Shown here piece after piece: positions 12,226 through 24,900 of a stretch of DNA of 64,000 nt. The position numbers were made by a program, and so were the translations under genes. Source of the DNA: Setophaga petechia (lineage: Eukaryota > Chordata > Aves > Passeriformes > Parulidae); the NCBI GenBank assembly GCA_024362935.1, contig JANCRA010000124.1, forward strand, positions 124,001 through 188,000, in the 5' to 3' direction. The stretch's first letter is position 1. The number at the start of each line of letters is the position of its first letter. The notes beneath the pieces are model-generated. The model was not told the origin of the DNA. It saw only the letters and a program-made list of their open reading frames with translations, and ran no database searches.

Positions 12226-15200
12226 GGTACCCTATACATCATAAATTTTAAAATTCATCATTTAGAGCATCAGTAGCAGGTTGAGTTTTGCTTTTTGGTT
12301 TTTAGTCTGGCTTTGATTGATGCTGACTAAGTGGGAAGACTAGCCATGCTTTCCCTGCCAGGGAAAAGAGATTCTGTGCCAATTCATTCACCTGCTGGGC
12401 TTGGCAAATATACAGTTTCTGGAAATCACTGCCATCACTCTGAAACTATTCCATCAGTGCAAGTACAAAAGTATTGTTTGGTTCAGACTTGGAGCATGGG
12501 TTTGGAGCCAATCTCTTTACTGCTGCCATTCATTGCACTCCAGTTTGCATTGCAATGCCATCTTGGAACATGCAGACAGGATTCCCTCCAGCTGAAATTA
12601 AAACCATTCCAGGATCAGGACCCAGTATTCTCTATCTGCTATGGAACCAGCTGAGTCAAACTAAAACATCCAGAATACCTGTGGATATTAAAAGTCCTGG
12701 TATCACCTCTTTCACTCTCCAGATCTGCTTTTCTTGAACTATAGATGTTACAGTTAGCATATAGGTGAGTCACTGCACACAGACATCCCTCTCTGTTTGA
12801 TCTTCAGCCTTACCTTTCTTCATATAGACTATTTTCTTTACCTGCTCTCCTCCAAGTACTGCATTCTAATATTTCTTTTAGGTGCTCCTCAATCTCTGAT
12901 CATTTGATTCAGCACCACTACTCTCCTCCAGTCTCATTCTTCACACTTCTCCATCTTCACACCTCCCAGCAATGAAGATCAGCCTCTCCTCCACACTGTA
13001 GTAGCTTAACCACTGTATACTCCATTCCTGCCAGCCCCTTCACGTATCTCCACCAGGATGAGTTTTGATCATCTTCCAGCTTTGTCCCAAAGCACCAGCC
13101 TTCACTTCAACCCTTCCAGCCAGGAGCACCCCTGGAAGTGCCTCCACATCCCAGCAGACCTCTCTGCTACAGGCTCTCTCTCCTTCTACCACAGCTGCTT
13201 TCTATGCCAGCCTATTTCCCCAGCATAGCTGATATCCATGCTGACAAACTGATCTTTTCTATGCCTTTGAGTCAGCTCTGGGCATCTGTGCCTCACTGAC
13301 TTTTTGAGCCAAAGGCTTATCTGTCTGTTTAGCCAGCCCTAATGGATTTTCCGCCTGCAGATTCATCTAATGGCTTTTCTTGAACCACATCCCCAACATC
13401 CTGTGTCAATGTGTTACACTGTTTATCTGTATCCTGTAGTTCCTGGGCAATGATAAACAGAGGAACAATCACTCCCTATCTGAACTCTCCATCCCATCGT
13501 ACTACCATATGTGAAAAGCTGTATGTCATATCCCTTTTCAGACATACCTTTTCCAAGCTAAACAGTTGTCATTCCCTTCTGCATTACCAGGTCCTCAGTG
13601 AGCTGCAGAAAGCTAGTTTGGCACATGGCATGGAAGACCAAGTTGCATTATAGATGTATCCAGACCATTTTGGGGTTTTCTTTAAATCAGTGTGGTACAA
13701 AAAAGAAAAAAAAAATTAAAGAAAACCCAGAAAGGTAGCACAGTCCTTAAAATCTGGCTGTGAATTAAAGCAGAATTCTGAATTCCTGACATAATGCAGG
13801 CCAGGCAGCTTGGGATGCTATTTCCATGCCTTAGGCAGCAAAAACAAAGGCTGTCTGTGTAAGAAGAGTGAGAAATAAAGCAGTGGATAGGACACACAGG
13901 GCTTCACTGCAGCTATCTGCATATGCAGTTTTCTGTGGACATTTTATATGTGTTCATGAAATTACATCAGTATCTCGGGCTTTCCAGTACCAGATAGCCT
14001 TCAGGCTCCAGGAAACTTCTGGAGACTGGTCAGAGCCAGTGGAGAGTCAGCACTGTGCTCCTAGCATAGCCTGAGATGACAGCAAGTGGGATGAGTCCCA
14101 CAGAGGGCTCCATGAGCAGGCTCAAGGACTGCAGGTGAGTGCTACACCTGCCCTGCATGACACTGTCATGCCAGGGAACTCCAGGGGTAGGAAGGACAGC
14201 AGGTAATGACACAGGTAGATATGAAAGTTTAAAAAGGGTTAGTTTGGAAACAGCTAAAAATAAAAATCTGGATTTCCTGAGGAAGTCTTGCTTTTCTGCA
14301 GGAGTTGAAGACACTTGCAGATTTCCAGACTAATAGACTAAAACCACTGTGTGGCCATCTGCTTGTACTGGTAGTGGCCAGCGGCACCAGTGGAAGCAGA
14401 GCCCCACAACAACGAAAAGTGTCTGAAACACTTCTAGTGCCATTAATCTTCCAAACTCACACAACTGAGTTTGACTGCAAGACAGGCAGAAATAAGAGTA
14501 CAAATGCTGCTAATTTTTTTATATATGTAAGGTAAGCTGCTAGGAAGTCATAAAGAAGTTCATGTTGCAAGTCACATCAGGGAAGGAAGTACAGGTAAGA
14601 CATTGTAAAACTCTTCAGGAATATACAAAACCATACGTAAAATAATGACTAGTTTCTGAAAATTGAGAGAAAGAGAAGGTAGAGAAATTGTCACTTCAGT
14701 TCCCTCTTACACATTAAATGCATTTTCTCTATCAGGCTTAAGAAGCCCTATTCTAGTAACATCCCACAGACAAATGAACACCAAAACAAAGAGATTCCCC
14801 AAGTCAAGAGCAGGATATCTTTAGTGAAATAGGGTTTTTTTAAACCTCAAGAATGACCAAAATATACTCAAGGATATCCTTTGATATTTTTTCTTAATTC
14901 ACTGCATCAACCTATAAAGCAGAAATGTGTGCTGCAGAGAAAGTTAGGAATTCTTAACCACTCATCTGAGTTCAACATGCATCATGAACATTGGGAAAGA
15001 AACATGGAACACAGAGACCAAGACAGACTTTCTAGGTGGATTTTAGCTGTGGGTTTCCTTGCTTTAACTTAGGGAAACTTCTAATATCATCACCAGGCTT
15101 TTGCTACTAGTATCATGACCAAATCCCAGGCAAATTTAGGCTGGGAGGGACCTCAGACGGCCCACAGCGCAAACTTCCAGTCAAAATGAGGTTAGCCTTT

Positions 15201-18200
15201 AAGTCAAGCCAGGCTTTTCACAGCCTCATTCATGTGAATTCTGAAAATCTCCAGAGGTTGGGGTACTAAAGTCAAGCAAACCATCTTGCTAACCCTCTGT
15301 CTGGATAATTGTGAACTCAGTTAGTCATAACACGCCAATCACAAAAGCAGGTACTGGTCCTACACAGCGCTCTGCCTCCCTGAGAATGAGTCACCTACCC
15401 CACCCTCTCCACACCTCAAGTCAACACAGCCAGTGAAGTCCTTCTCCACTTACAGTCAGTGTTCAAACTGGCTCAGAGGACTCCTGCCTTCAAACTGTCA
15501 TCCCTCCAACGACCATAAAACATAACTCAGGAGAGAAAGTCAGCTGTTGTGTTAGGGAACAAGAATACCACCTTGGGACCCTAAGGGTAAAGCCCAGCAG
15601 AGCATGCTGAGAGCTTGGAGAGGAGACATGTATGGTCTCCTCTGTGAGATGAGACGCTCTAGTGGAGACTAGCTGGAGAACAGAAATTCCTGCAGGAGGC
15701 CAGGTAGCTGCTGTTTGGTTAATGGCAGACTGAGAGATGTCACCCACTTCCAGAGAACACTGCTATCTGCACTGAGTGACATTATTTAGGTGATCATCCT
15801 GTTCAAGTTTCTAGCTATCCAGGGAAGCTCTTCCCACGATTCCTCCTCTTTGCTGCTAAAAACACAACTGCCTTATTATTTTGTCAAGTAACAACTTCTG
15901 CTTCCAGCTACTGGCTTTCATTGTGGTTTGTCAGCCCAGTTGAAGAATCCATTATCTATAAAGACAGAAGCGATTTTTGATCGGTTCAATTCCACAGAAA
16001 CCAAGAGTTCACCAAAATACAACCTGGAGACCAAGAGAGACAAAGTATCAGCTTTCCACTTAAGTTTTTACCTATAAAATCTCATAGAAGGGTTGGGTTT
16101 TTCTGCTCCAAGACTTGTGTTGCCTGGAAGGATGCATGACACCCAGAACTACTGCACAAGAAGATAAATGTACAACAGGAGCATGAGCTTCAAATAGATG
16201 CAAGAGGATGTAAAGTCAAACCCTTCAATCCCTATTAACCCTTTAAATACCATGATTTTTAAAACTGTGAGACACTGAATTCCAATTGATTTCTATGGAA
16301 CATGTCAGATGCCAGGCTATCATTAGCAAAATCAATCTTTTCAATTAAGACTTGAGCATCAGTTGCTGACATAAAGACCTTTTGCAAATTCAAAGGGAAA
16401 CTGCCATGACCACAGGCAGGAGGGGTCAGAAGACAGACTCTGATCCTCCCTGACTGCAAGGAAAAGAGCCTCTCATGTAAAGAAACTGAACATTACAAGA
16501 GCAGGAACTTGGAGCAATGCTATTCTGATTTTGTTTTTGTTCCTCTACGTGTGCATTTTGGTATTCAAATTAAATTAGAGAAAATGGCAGAGAAAAATAA
16601 TGTGAACTAATTACATTTAAGTAGATGTTAGCAAGACAATCTTTGACTACTTCTACTTGTCTCTTGCAATTAAAGAGCTGTCTGGATTCTCTGTGCCTAT
16701 TACCCTGCAATTTTGTTGACAGCACAGGCTCCTTTAACAGAGCAGATAGACTAGAAGAAACCAAGGATGACAAGGAAGATTGGTCCTTCCTGGCATCATT
16801 CACGTTACAGGTGGTGTTCCTAAAAACATCAGTATTAGGCTTCCTAGAAATGAGTACTGCAACTCTGCCAGCAATTCAGGCAAAATAGCAGCTATGCTTT
16901 TCTAAGGCAGTATGGTTTACATTTTTCAAGATTTGTGTCTTCTTACTTAGGGAAAACACTGTGAAACACTGGTTTAAATAACTGGTTTGAAATAACCTCA
17001 ATGTAACCATGTGAAAGGTGGCTGAGAGCCGAACAGCACTGGCAGAGTCAAATTTGCTGCAGCCCAGAAAGCAAAACTGCACAGATGCCCAACAGGGTAG
17101 CTGTGGTGCTACAGGACTCAGCGCAGATCAACGGTGTGACACTGGGGGCCATTCAGGGGCAGCCCTTCAGGGGTCCTTTGGCACACTGGCAAACGTCCTA
17201 CATGCTAACACTCCATGGCCAAACAAGATCCAGGTGAGGCTGGAGTACGACAGAGTACAGGGAGAGATCTGCTGCTCCCAGACCTGTGCTTGCACGTGTT
17301 CTTGTTCACCTGCTGTATCAGTCCATGTCCCAGCCCACAGAATGAGCCATGTCTGAGAAAAAAGCACTTGCCCACCAAGCACTTCTCATGCACCCTACCA
17401 CTGATTCTCAGAAAAGCTGGGAGGGGATTCAGAGATTTCAAACTCTCCCAAGGAGGAATTCAGCCCTTTTAACATATGCTCTGGAAGGCAAGTTTAAATC
17501 ATGGTATTTGTAGAGCAAGGCTCTTGGGAGTAAACCCAGTATTTGCCTTGGCCCCTCCCCGCACTTTTTTTTCTGACTATCCCTACTCAACTTTATGTAC
17601 AAGATCCTCAAGTCACGAGGATCATATTTCCTGTATTAATGCAACCTTCACATGGACAGCCTTGCCCAGTCACCTTTTTCTGGGAGGAGCTCTCCCCCAA
17701 GCATTGCCTCCTCTCCTGTTAAGCCCAACTCCCAGAACTGCAGGAGGAAGAACAAGATGGAGTTTGGCCTCTGTTGCTTTCCTGGATGCTATCTTATCAG
17801 CTTTCATGAACTTTGTCTTAATCTCAGCTATAAAAATACCACAGCTGCTGGGATTTTCTTCTGCTCTGTCTTCCTTATCATTTTCCTAGGTGACTTTGTC
17901 CCACAGAGGGAGAGAGGCAGTGCAGAGTCATCAGTTGCAACTTCCTCTCTGCAGGTAGGTCCATGTTTCTTGGCACAGAGATAAAAAGCAGGCTATTCAC
18001 CAGACTGGAAGGAGACTCTTCAACAAACCAGAGCCCTGAAGGATGCTCAGAAGAAAGAGTGAGAGAGATACCAAACTTTGGGCACTGGAAAATCTGAAGC
18101 TGTATGAAGCAGAGCAGGGAACAGGTCAACAAGGGAAGAGAGAGCAGGGCTTGGAGCTGCACACTATCATTGGTCCTACTCTTGGCAGCAGCATGTCTCC

Positions 18201-21049
18201 AAGCTTTAGAAAGGATTTTGCTTGGCTGAGGGTCAGAAAGTCCTATTTGTGAATTTCAAAGTGCTTTAGAAATAGTAAGCATCAGCATTACACTAATAGA
18301 GCCCTGCAGGGTGTATTTTCAAAATGGGGAATTGCTGGCAAGCCTGTAATACCACAGAGGGGAAATCCCTGGAAACACTAGGCCAGTCTAGCTTCTACTT
18401 ACAAGTCAGTATAACCCTGTGAGTATCAAAATCTCTCAGCCAATACAGTCTCCTGGATGATGTAAAGGTCTTTCCTGTTTCTCCTGAGGAGAGGCAGGAG
18501 GCACGTCAGCATAATTGCAGTGTGCTGCAGGCTGCTTGACTCAGTCAGATCCGCAGCCAGAGCAGCTTCACGGCGTGCAGTTACGGGAAGCCACAGAATG
18601 ACTACATGTGAAATACCTCACCACACCACCTCTCCAGTGCCTTCTTGCCACAGGAGCACAGACTGTCTGTGCTCCTGCTCTGCATCAAGAGGTAGCCAGA
18701 CACAGCTCTTTCAAAGCACAGCTGCTGTCCAGCCTCACCAGGGATGCTCTTGGCTCCGAGCAGCAGTTTAGTAGAAACCACCAGCAACCACCCAGACAGC
18801 CCCCTGGCCAGCTGTAAGATCATTGGTGTTTATAACTGCGAGTCAGGAACATTCAGATAAGGTGCTGGCATTTTGTGGGGCTTCTTGTTGGAGCAAACAC
18901 TTCAAACAAACTTTTCCTAAGAGAGTGGAGAACAGGGTGTGGCTGTTAAGGACCAGCTGAGTCCCCTTGAACCAGCCAAGAGTGGATGGTGGGGAAATGA
19001 TCTGGCAGAGTTTGCCTCCACACTGTTTCCTCACTGAGTCTCTGTCATACCCTGTCACAGCCCATTCACCAGTAGTTTTCCCATCAAAATCCCTGCCTTC
19101 GGAAATCAGGACCTAACAAGGTAGCATGAAGACTTCATGCTATGCAGCCACTGTGGATCAACGAATACAAAAAAGTCAGAGGCAGCAAACTGACCACAAA
19201 TTATGAGGAGCCTGCAAGGTCATGCATAAAATACAACTTAGCCTGCCCCAAGGCAACCATCTGTCACTCAAAGAATCACCTTTTTTTTTCTGGGATATGC
19301 CAAAGCTTTCAGTTCTCTCCCTAAGCCTCTGTAACAGTGAGTGCTTGGGCACCTGAGGCTTACAGCACAGGGACCTGCTCTGTACTCAGCTATTCATACC
19401 CAAAACACAGCTCACACCACATTTAGGCATCTGGCAGTCCAGACAGCCCACAGGCAAGAGAGAACTCCCCCTTGCAGAAGCACCATAAACCTGTTTCAGA
19501 GACAGCAACCTGCCCAGTACCAACACACCTAGAAAGAGACTCACAGACTTAGGCAACTGAAAATCCACTCATTATCCAGCTACTAACAAATGTAGCGGAC
19601 ACAGAAACATGAAAATATTATCCATTACTGGCATTTACAGAGCAGGAAATTTCCTCAGAGGGGACAAACCAGCATACTTGAAAGACAGGCAGTAATTACC
19701 CAGGCAGAAAAGGGGAATGAGAAATACACAACATCTGGAGATACCCTGACCTGCCACCAGGAAATCCACCTGCTGCACAGACACAGCCAGCAGCCAGATG
19801 GATGAACGGGATGGAGGTGATCATGCTGCTGGTCAGGCAGGGGGCAGTGGTCTCCCTCACCCCTGGACTTGCAAAAACAGGCACACTCATGCTCAGGTGC
19901 TTTGCCTCAGAGGAAGAGGAGCCAGGAGGAACTTAGGGCAGAATTGGGGTGCAGGCAGCAGAATTGTGTGGCTCTTTGTCCAGTACCTGGGTCTCACATT
20001 TCCTGTCTAAGGCAGCTCTACTGAGATAACGGGCAGTGATTTTTTGCTACAGAGTGAGAGATTGTATGAATTTGAAACACAGCTCATTGAAGCTGTAACA
20101 ATAGATGTCATAATGCTAATTCACCAAATAATAGCAGCACAGAAGAAAACACATCTTTTTTTCCTGTCTCTAAGAAGCAACCAGTTCTCCCCTATTCTGC
20201 TTCCCAATGCCCTAGAGTTCAAGAAATGCTCACAACCAAAACATGAACTCCCTCGTGTCTCCATCAGTCACTCCCTATCTGTGATCAAACCAGGAGAGAT
20301 CAGAGCACTCCAAAGAGGGCACAGCCAGAGGAAGAACAAAGGGAACAGCAGGGCTACACAGGCCGCTCCTTTGTTAACCCACCGGGGAGCCTGCACTGGA
20401 GAAGCTTAAAGGCAACCATCAGTCAACCTTCTCCCAAATGTTCCCTGAATCCTCAGCAGAAATCACTTCCCTTGAGCACCCAAGGGGCCAAAAGAGGCTA
20501 AGCCTGTCCAGGTAAATACCCTTCACAAGGACTGCAGCACAGCATCTTCTTAGAAAGTATAAATAAAAAGGGCTGGGGCAGGATGGCATGGAAATCAGGA
20601 AGAGACAGGATGCTCCAGAGCATGACAAGGAGGGCACCACTCCCTGCAATGTGAACAATGTGTTCAGACACTGCACATAGCCGGCCTCACCAGGCCATAG
20701 GTCTGCAAAGTGCTGTCTGTTACACATCCCTTCGCAACAGCCTGTCTTGGCCTTTGACAGAGCTGCGGCATCAAAGCCAGAGCCACGGAGGAAGCAGTTT
20801 TCAAAGCTGTGCTGCCTGAAAATAAGACTTCTTCAAAGTGCCAGTTCCCCCTTCAGGGAGAAGTGGGACCAGGGGATCCCGGTGCCAGAGAGTCATTGAT
20901 GTGGCTGTCGTCACGCTCAGTGCAAGATGCGACGTACCCTGACATCAAGCACCCGAATTCCCCACAACTCGCAGGAAAGAGGCCAAATTTAACTCATCGC
21001 ACACACAGCCATAGGTGAGGCTTCTGTACAAATAATAAGCGAAGTTATA
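12226..21049. other. No gene seen
   Basis: No conserved exon was recognised on either strand, and no CORO2A block was found although that gene is a candidate for this strand. One CR1 fragment lies at 15,128. The longest open frame (17,476-17,889) has no domain or family resemblance. Confidence 0.5.
15128..15275 (-). mobile_element. CR1 LINE 3' fragment (minus strand), degraded
   Basis: TTAGGCTGGGAGGGACCTCA and TGAAAATCTCCAGAGGTTGG match the antisense CR1 end in order. Heavily decayed. Confidence 0.5.
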
Positions 21050-21960
21050 CAGATGCCAATCCGTGCCACCGGCGGCAGGGCTGGCAGCAGGCGCAGCCTT
21101 CCCGACCAGGCACCAGGATGGCTCGGATCGGCAAGAAGCCCTGTTGCTCCGCGCACCGCTGCCTGCAGACCCCCGGTCGGAGGGCTCCCGCCGCGGGCCG
21201 GCTGCCAGTCCGCCACACCCCGGGCAGACAACCCCGCCGGCAGATCCCTGCAGAAACAGCCCTGGCGCTACCGCCGAGCGAGAGAATCATACCCGCCGAG
21301 GGCGCGACCAGCACCGGCTGCCCCGGTCGCGGCCGGCGGGAACGCCCCGCTGCGCCGCAGCACGGGGGATGCCCGAGGCCCGCGGCGCCGGGCGGTCAGG
21401 GCGTCCCCCGGCCGTCGGTGCCCCCGCGGTTGCAGGCGGCTGCCCCAGCTCCTCACAAAGCGGGGTGGGGCCGGAGGGAGCTGCGGCACCCCCGGCGCAA
21501 GGCGGGCAGAGCGGGCGTCCCCTCCCGCTCCCCGGCACCGCCGGGCTCCGCAGGCCCCGGGCTGCGGCAGGTGCCTGAGCCGGCCCTGCCCGCGCCTGCC
21601 CCGGCCCCACGCCCCGCACCACCACCCGCGCTCTCGTACCTTGCCGCTGGCCTCGGGGGTCTGGACGTGCGCACGGGAGCCGCGCCGCACCAGCCCGGCC
21701 CGGCCCGCCCGCGGTCCCCGCCCCGGCCCGCCCCCGCGCCGCGCCCCGCAGCCGGGAGGTGCCGGCGGGCACCGGGCATTGCCGCTGGCCCCGTGGAGCT
21801 CCCAAGAGCCTACCCGGGGCGATCAGGTCCGCGACCGTGACAGGCCCCTGGGCGCAACCTGCCGTGGCCAGCACGGGTTTGTCCTGGTGCCGGGGCGGGG
21901 AGAGCCCCTCCGCAACCACAGGAAGGTGCACCGGTGCATCTCCGCTACCCTGGGCTTGGG
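21050..21960. promoter_or_regulatory. Orphan CpG island, probable promoter of a minus-strand gene lying to the left
   Basis: About 900 bp of very high GC with dense CpG, in sharp contrast with AT-richer flanks. On the minus strand a good donor (GGCAAG then GTACGA) follows position 21,640, preceded by an open stretch, which would suit a first exon. No recognisable protein is encoded in any frame. In human the gene downstream of TBC1D2 on the same strand is CORO2A, so this may be its promoter and non-coding first exon; that is inference from recalled synteny. Confidence 0.6.
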
Positions 21961-24900
21961 AGCCATCCCTGGGCTTGGAAGCCACCCCAACCGAGCCGAT
22001 GTGTGCCATTTGCCGTCACCATCGCCGCTGCAGGTGGGTCCCCGACTCTATGCCCAGAGGCACATGGTGAAAGGTGGTTGCGTGATCCTCCTTATGAGAT
22101 CGACCTGACAACATCAGGACGTTGCCGTCACTTGCAGTGAGTGCCACAGGCCTTGCATTAGCTCAGAGAGCTTCTGAGTTCTCTGTGCCCACCAGGTACG
22201 GCACATCCTGTACACTGCACGCACCCCCTGCAACAGTTTTAATGTGCCAGCCTTAGCTTGCAGCCTCTGGCTGTCTCAGCAGTCCATGGCAGATGGAGAG
22301 ACTGGCCCAAAGCTGCAGGCCCTTTACTGATGGCATATGGCTTTAGAAAGCTTCTCACAGAGCTCACACTCATCCTTTGGGGTCAGCTGGTACCTTGGCA
22401 GCATTGCAAAACTCCTCAGTGCCCTGAATAAGGAACTTAGTAAGTAGACGGCAGCACCCAAGATCAAATAGCAGAGGTTTCTTTGGCCAGGTCACCACCT
22501 CGGCTAACACTGTTCTGGTCCTGTCTGATTAATCAGAGTCTGAGACAGGCAGCTCATCTACATACCTTAGTCCCATCACTCACTAGGTAACAGAGGCAGC
22601 TCTGGGCTGAGCTAGCAGCTGTGACAAGACTGTGAGACTCAGTGTCTTTCACAAGTGAGATGCTGCAGATCAGTGTAAGTGAGCAAACAGAAAAGCATAC
22701 GTGCCCAAATCATAGTGTGGATGCTGTTACCAATTATTAACTCCTCAAGGCAAAGTACTATTTATCAAGAAGCTGTATGTCAACCTTAGCAGATGTAGAC
22801 AAAGACAGAAGGGGTAGAGGCCTCATGAACCCTTCTAAAAAAGTGTCTCAAACCCTCTCAACCGAAGCAACAACAGGCAACATAGCAGGATTGAAATCAC
22901 TGGAACAGTAAGAACTGCTGTCCTTAGCTGAAAGATAATTCCATCAAGGGGCAATCACAGCCACCAACCCAGTGACCACTTCGTCACTACAGACCCCAAC
23001 TCTAGTAATAAAGAGGAGACTGCATGTATGATGTTGTCATTAGCACATCTGTCAGGACACCTCAAGTCCTTTTGGAGCAGAAAAATTATGCCTGTGAAAG
23101 GACCAGATCCACTGAATGCTTCAAGAGTGTTGAGCAGAATTTCAGAACCAACCAGCAACCACCAAGAGTGATCTTCATCCTTTGCTACCAGGTGCCAGCT
23201 GGTAGCAGCCGGTAGGAGACTGAGGCACTTCAGCAGATACACCACCGGACAACTGTGGAGAAGCAATATCCGTGGATGGAGCACAGGAAGGAATTCCTGT
23301 GGACACAAATTGTGGCTGCTAGTGCAGCAGCTGTCCTGGGCCTACCGTGCCTACAGGAATTGAGATGACTTCTGGTAGCCCTCAGAATCCTCGCAATGCG
23401 TACACACACATTTCCCATGGAGAAGTAAAAGACAGGTCAGGTACTGATCCACAGATGATTTTCAGTGCTTCCTTTAACACAGTAAGCTGTAGAAGATTGC
23501 ATGCAGGACTGACAGAGAGACAAAGACATCTTTGTTTAGGGTCTTTGGGGGGAAAGATTTCTTTCACCTACAGCTCTGTCCACTGTAGGCATCTGGCTGT
23601 GCTACTCATCTGCAAGTGCCATTCCTGAGAGCTGTTTTAGGTGCTGACAAAGTGAATGGTTTTGCTCCCCAGTCCCCTTTGCAGTCTTAAACTTGGTGGC
23701 TGGGCCTGGGGTGTCCTTGGTGATTGGGGTGAATCTCTGACGTGTTCCCTGAAATATCTCAACTGGTCATCCAGCAGCAAGAGCCTGGCTGAGCAACTGC
23801 TGCTGACAGCCTTTGTCCACAGAAGTGGCTTTTGAGAAGGAGCTCTCCCACATAACACTTCTGCTGTGCAAAGGTCTTCCAGCAGCCAACATGTTTGTGC
23901 TTTCTGTTCAGATCCAGCAGCAGAAGTTGGAGCAGCATGTTCTGTAACTCTCTGCTGTCCCACACCATTAGGTACCAGAAATCAGGCCAAGAGGCAGGCT
24001 AGTATCCCATCCATCTCTTTCTGGCCCATGCAAAATAGTGAGAAGTGGAAAGCTACCACTCCAGCAGAGTTGATTATGAAGGGAAGCCTGACAGCAGTGC
24101 AACAGAACAACACTCCTGTTAGCCATGTGCAGTATCTCAACCTGTGGCAAGCCACTGGAAGAGCAGAGCTGGCACCTGTTGTGGCTGGTTTGCATTGCAG
24201 GAACTACATAGCATGGCCATATTCATGGTGTCTGTGCAGCAATGATGAAGCAGTTCATCCAGCTGGGCACAGCTCCCTGGGAGCAAGGTCCTGACTGGCA
24301 TGGAGCATTTACAGAGGTGGATGAGAAGAGACAGAAGGGTACTAGCTTTCTGCACAGTGATATGTCTTGCAGCTCTAGGAAAGGCATGACCAGTTTGCAG
24401 ATATTATATCCTTAGGTATATTTAATTCAAGGCTAAGTTATACCAGCACACAGCCCAGTACATCTGCACTGAAAGGGAGACAGTGCAGCAAACACTGAAC
24501 TGTGCTTTATCCCTGCCTGCAGAGGACAAGGGGCCTGACATGACTCTGGATGGAGACACGTGGAGGAAGCTGCTAATTAGTTATGACCAATTAGCTTCAT
24601 CTTTAACAAAAACTTCACTGGTTCCTATCTTTTCTACTGTAATTATTTCCAGTCCCATGCAGCTCACTAAAACTAACTGTGCCACAGGTATGCGGGCAGG
24701 TGGCATGGAGTGCACAACACCCACCAGACTTGGGACTGATTTAAAGCACCATTGCAATGGTAGTGCCAAAACTGGAAGCCTTTTCAGAGTTTGTGGCATT
24801 GGCATTTCCCATCAAATACAATAGCTTTTATGATGTTGAAAAATGTTATTGGAAGATGCAGAAAAAAATGTCAATTGGTTTAAATTTTGTTTTGGAACTT

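Noticed and set aside
17476..17889. Plus-strand open frame of 137 codons
   Set aside because: It overlaps other open frames, shows no family resemblance, no splice context and no codon pattern unlike intergenic sequence.
1..21049. Possible CORO2A coding exons on the minus strand
   Set aside because: None of the WD40 blocks I would expect were found. Only the CpG island and human synteny point to that gene.
21053..22108. Plus-strand open frame of 351 codons, with several overlapping long frames on both strands
   Set aside because: It sits in a CpG island where stop codons are rare in every frame. The translation is Arg/Pro/Ala/Gly-rich with no recognisable domain.
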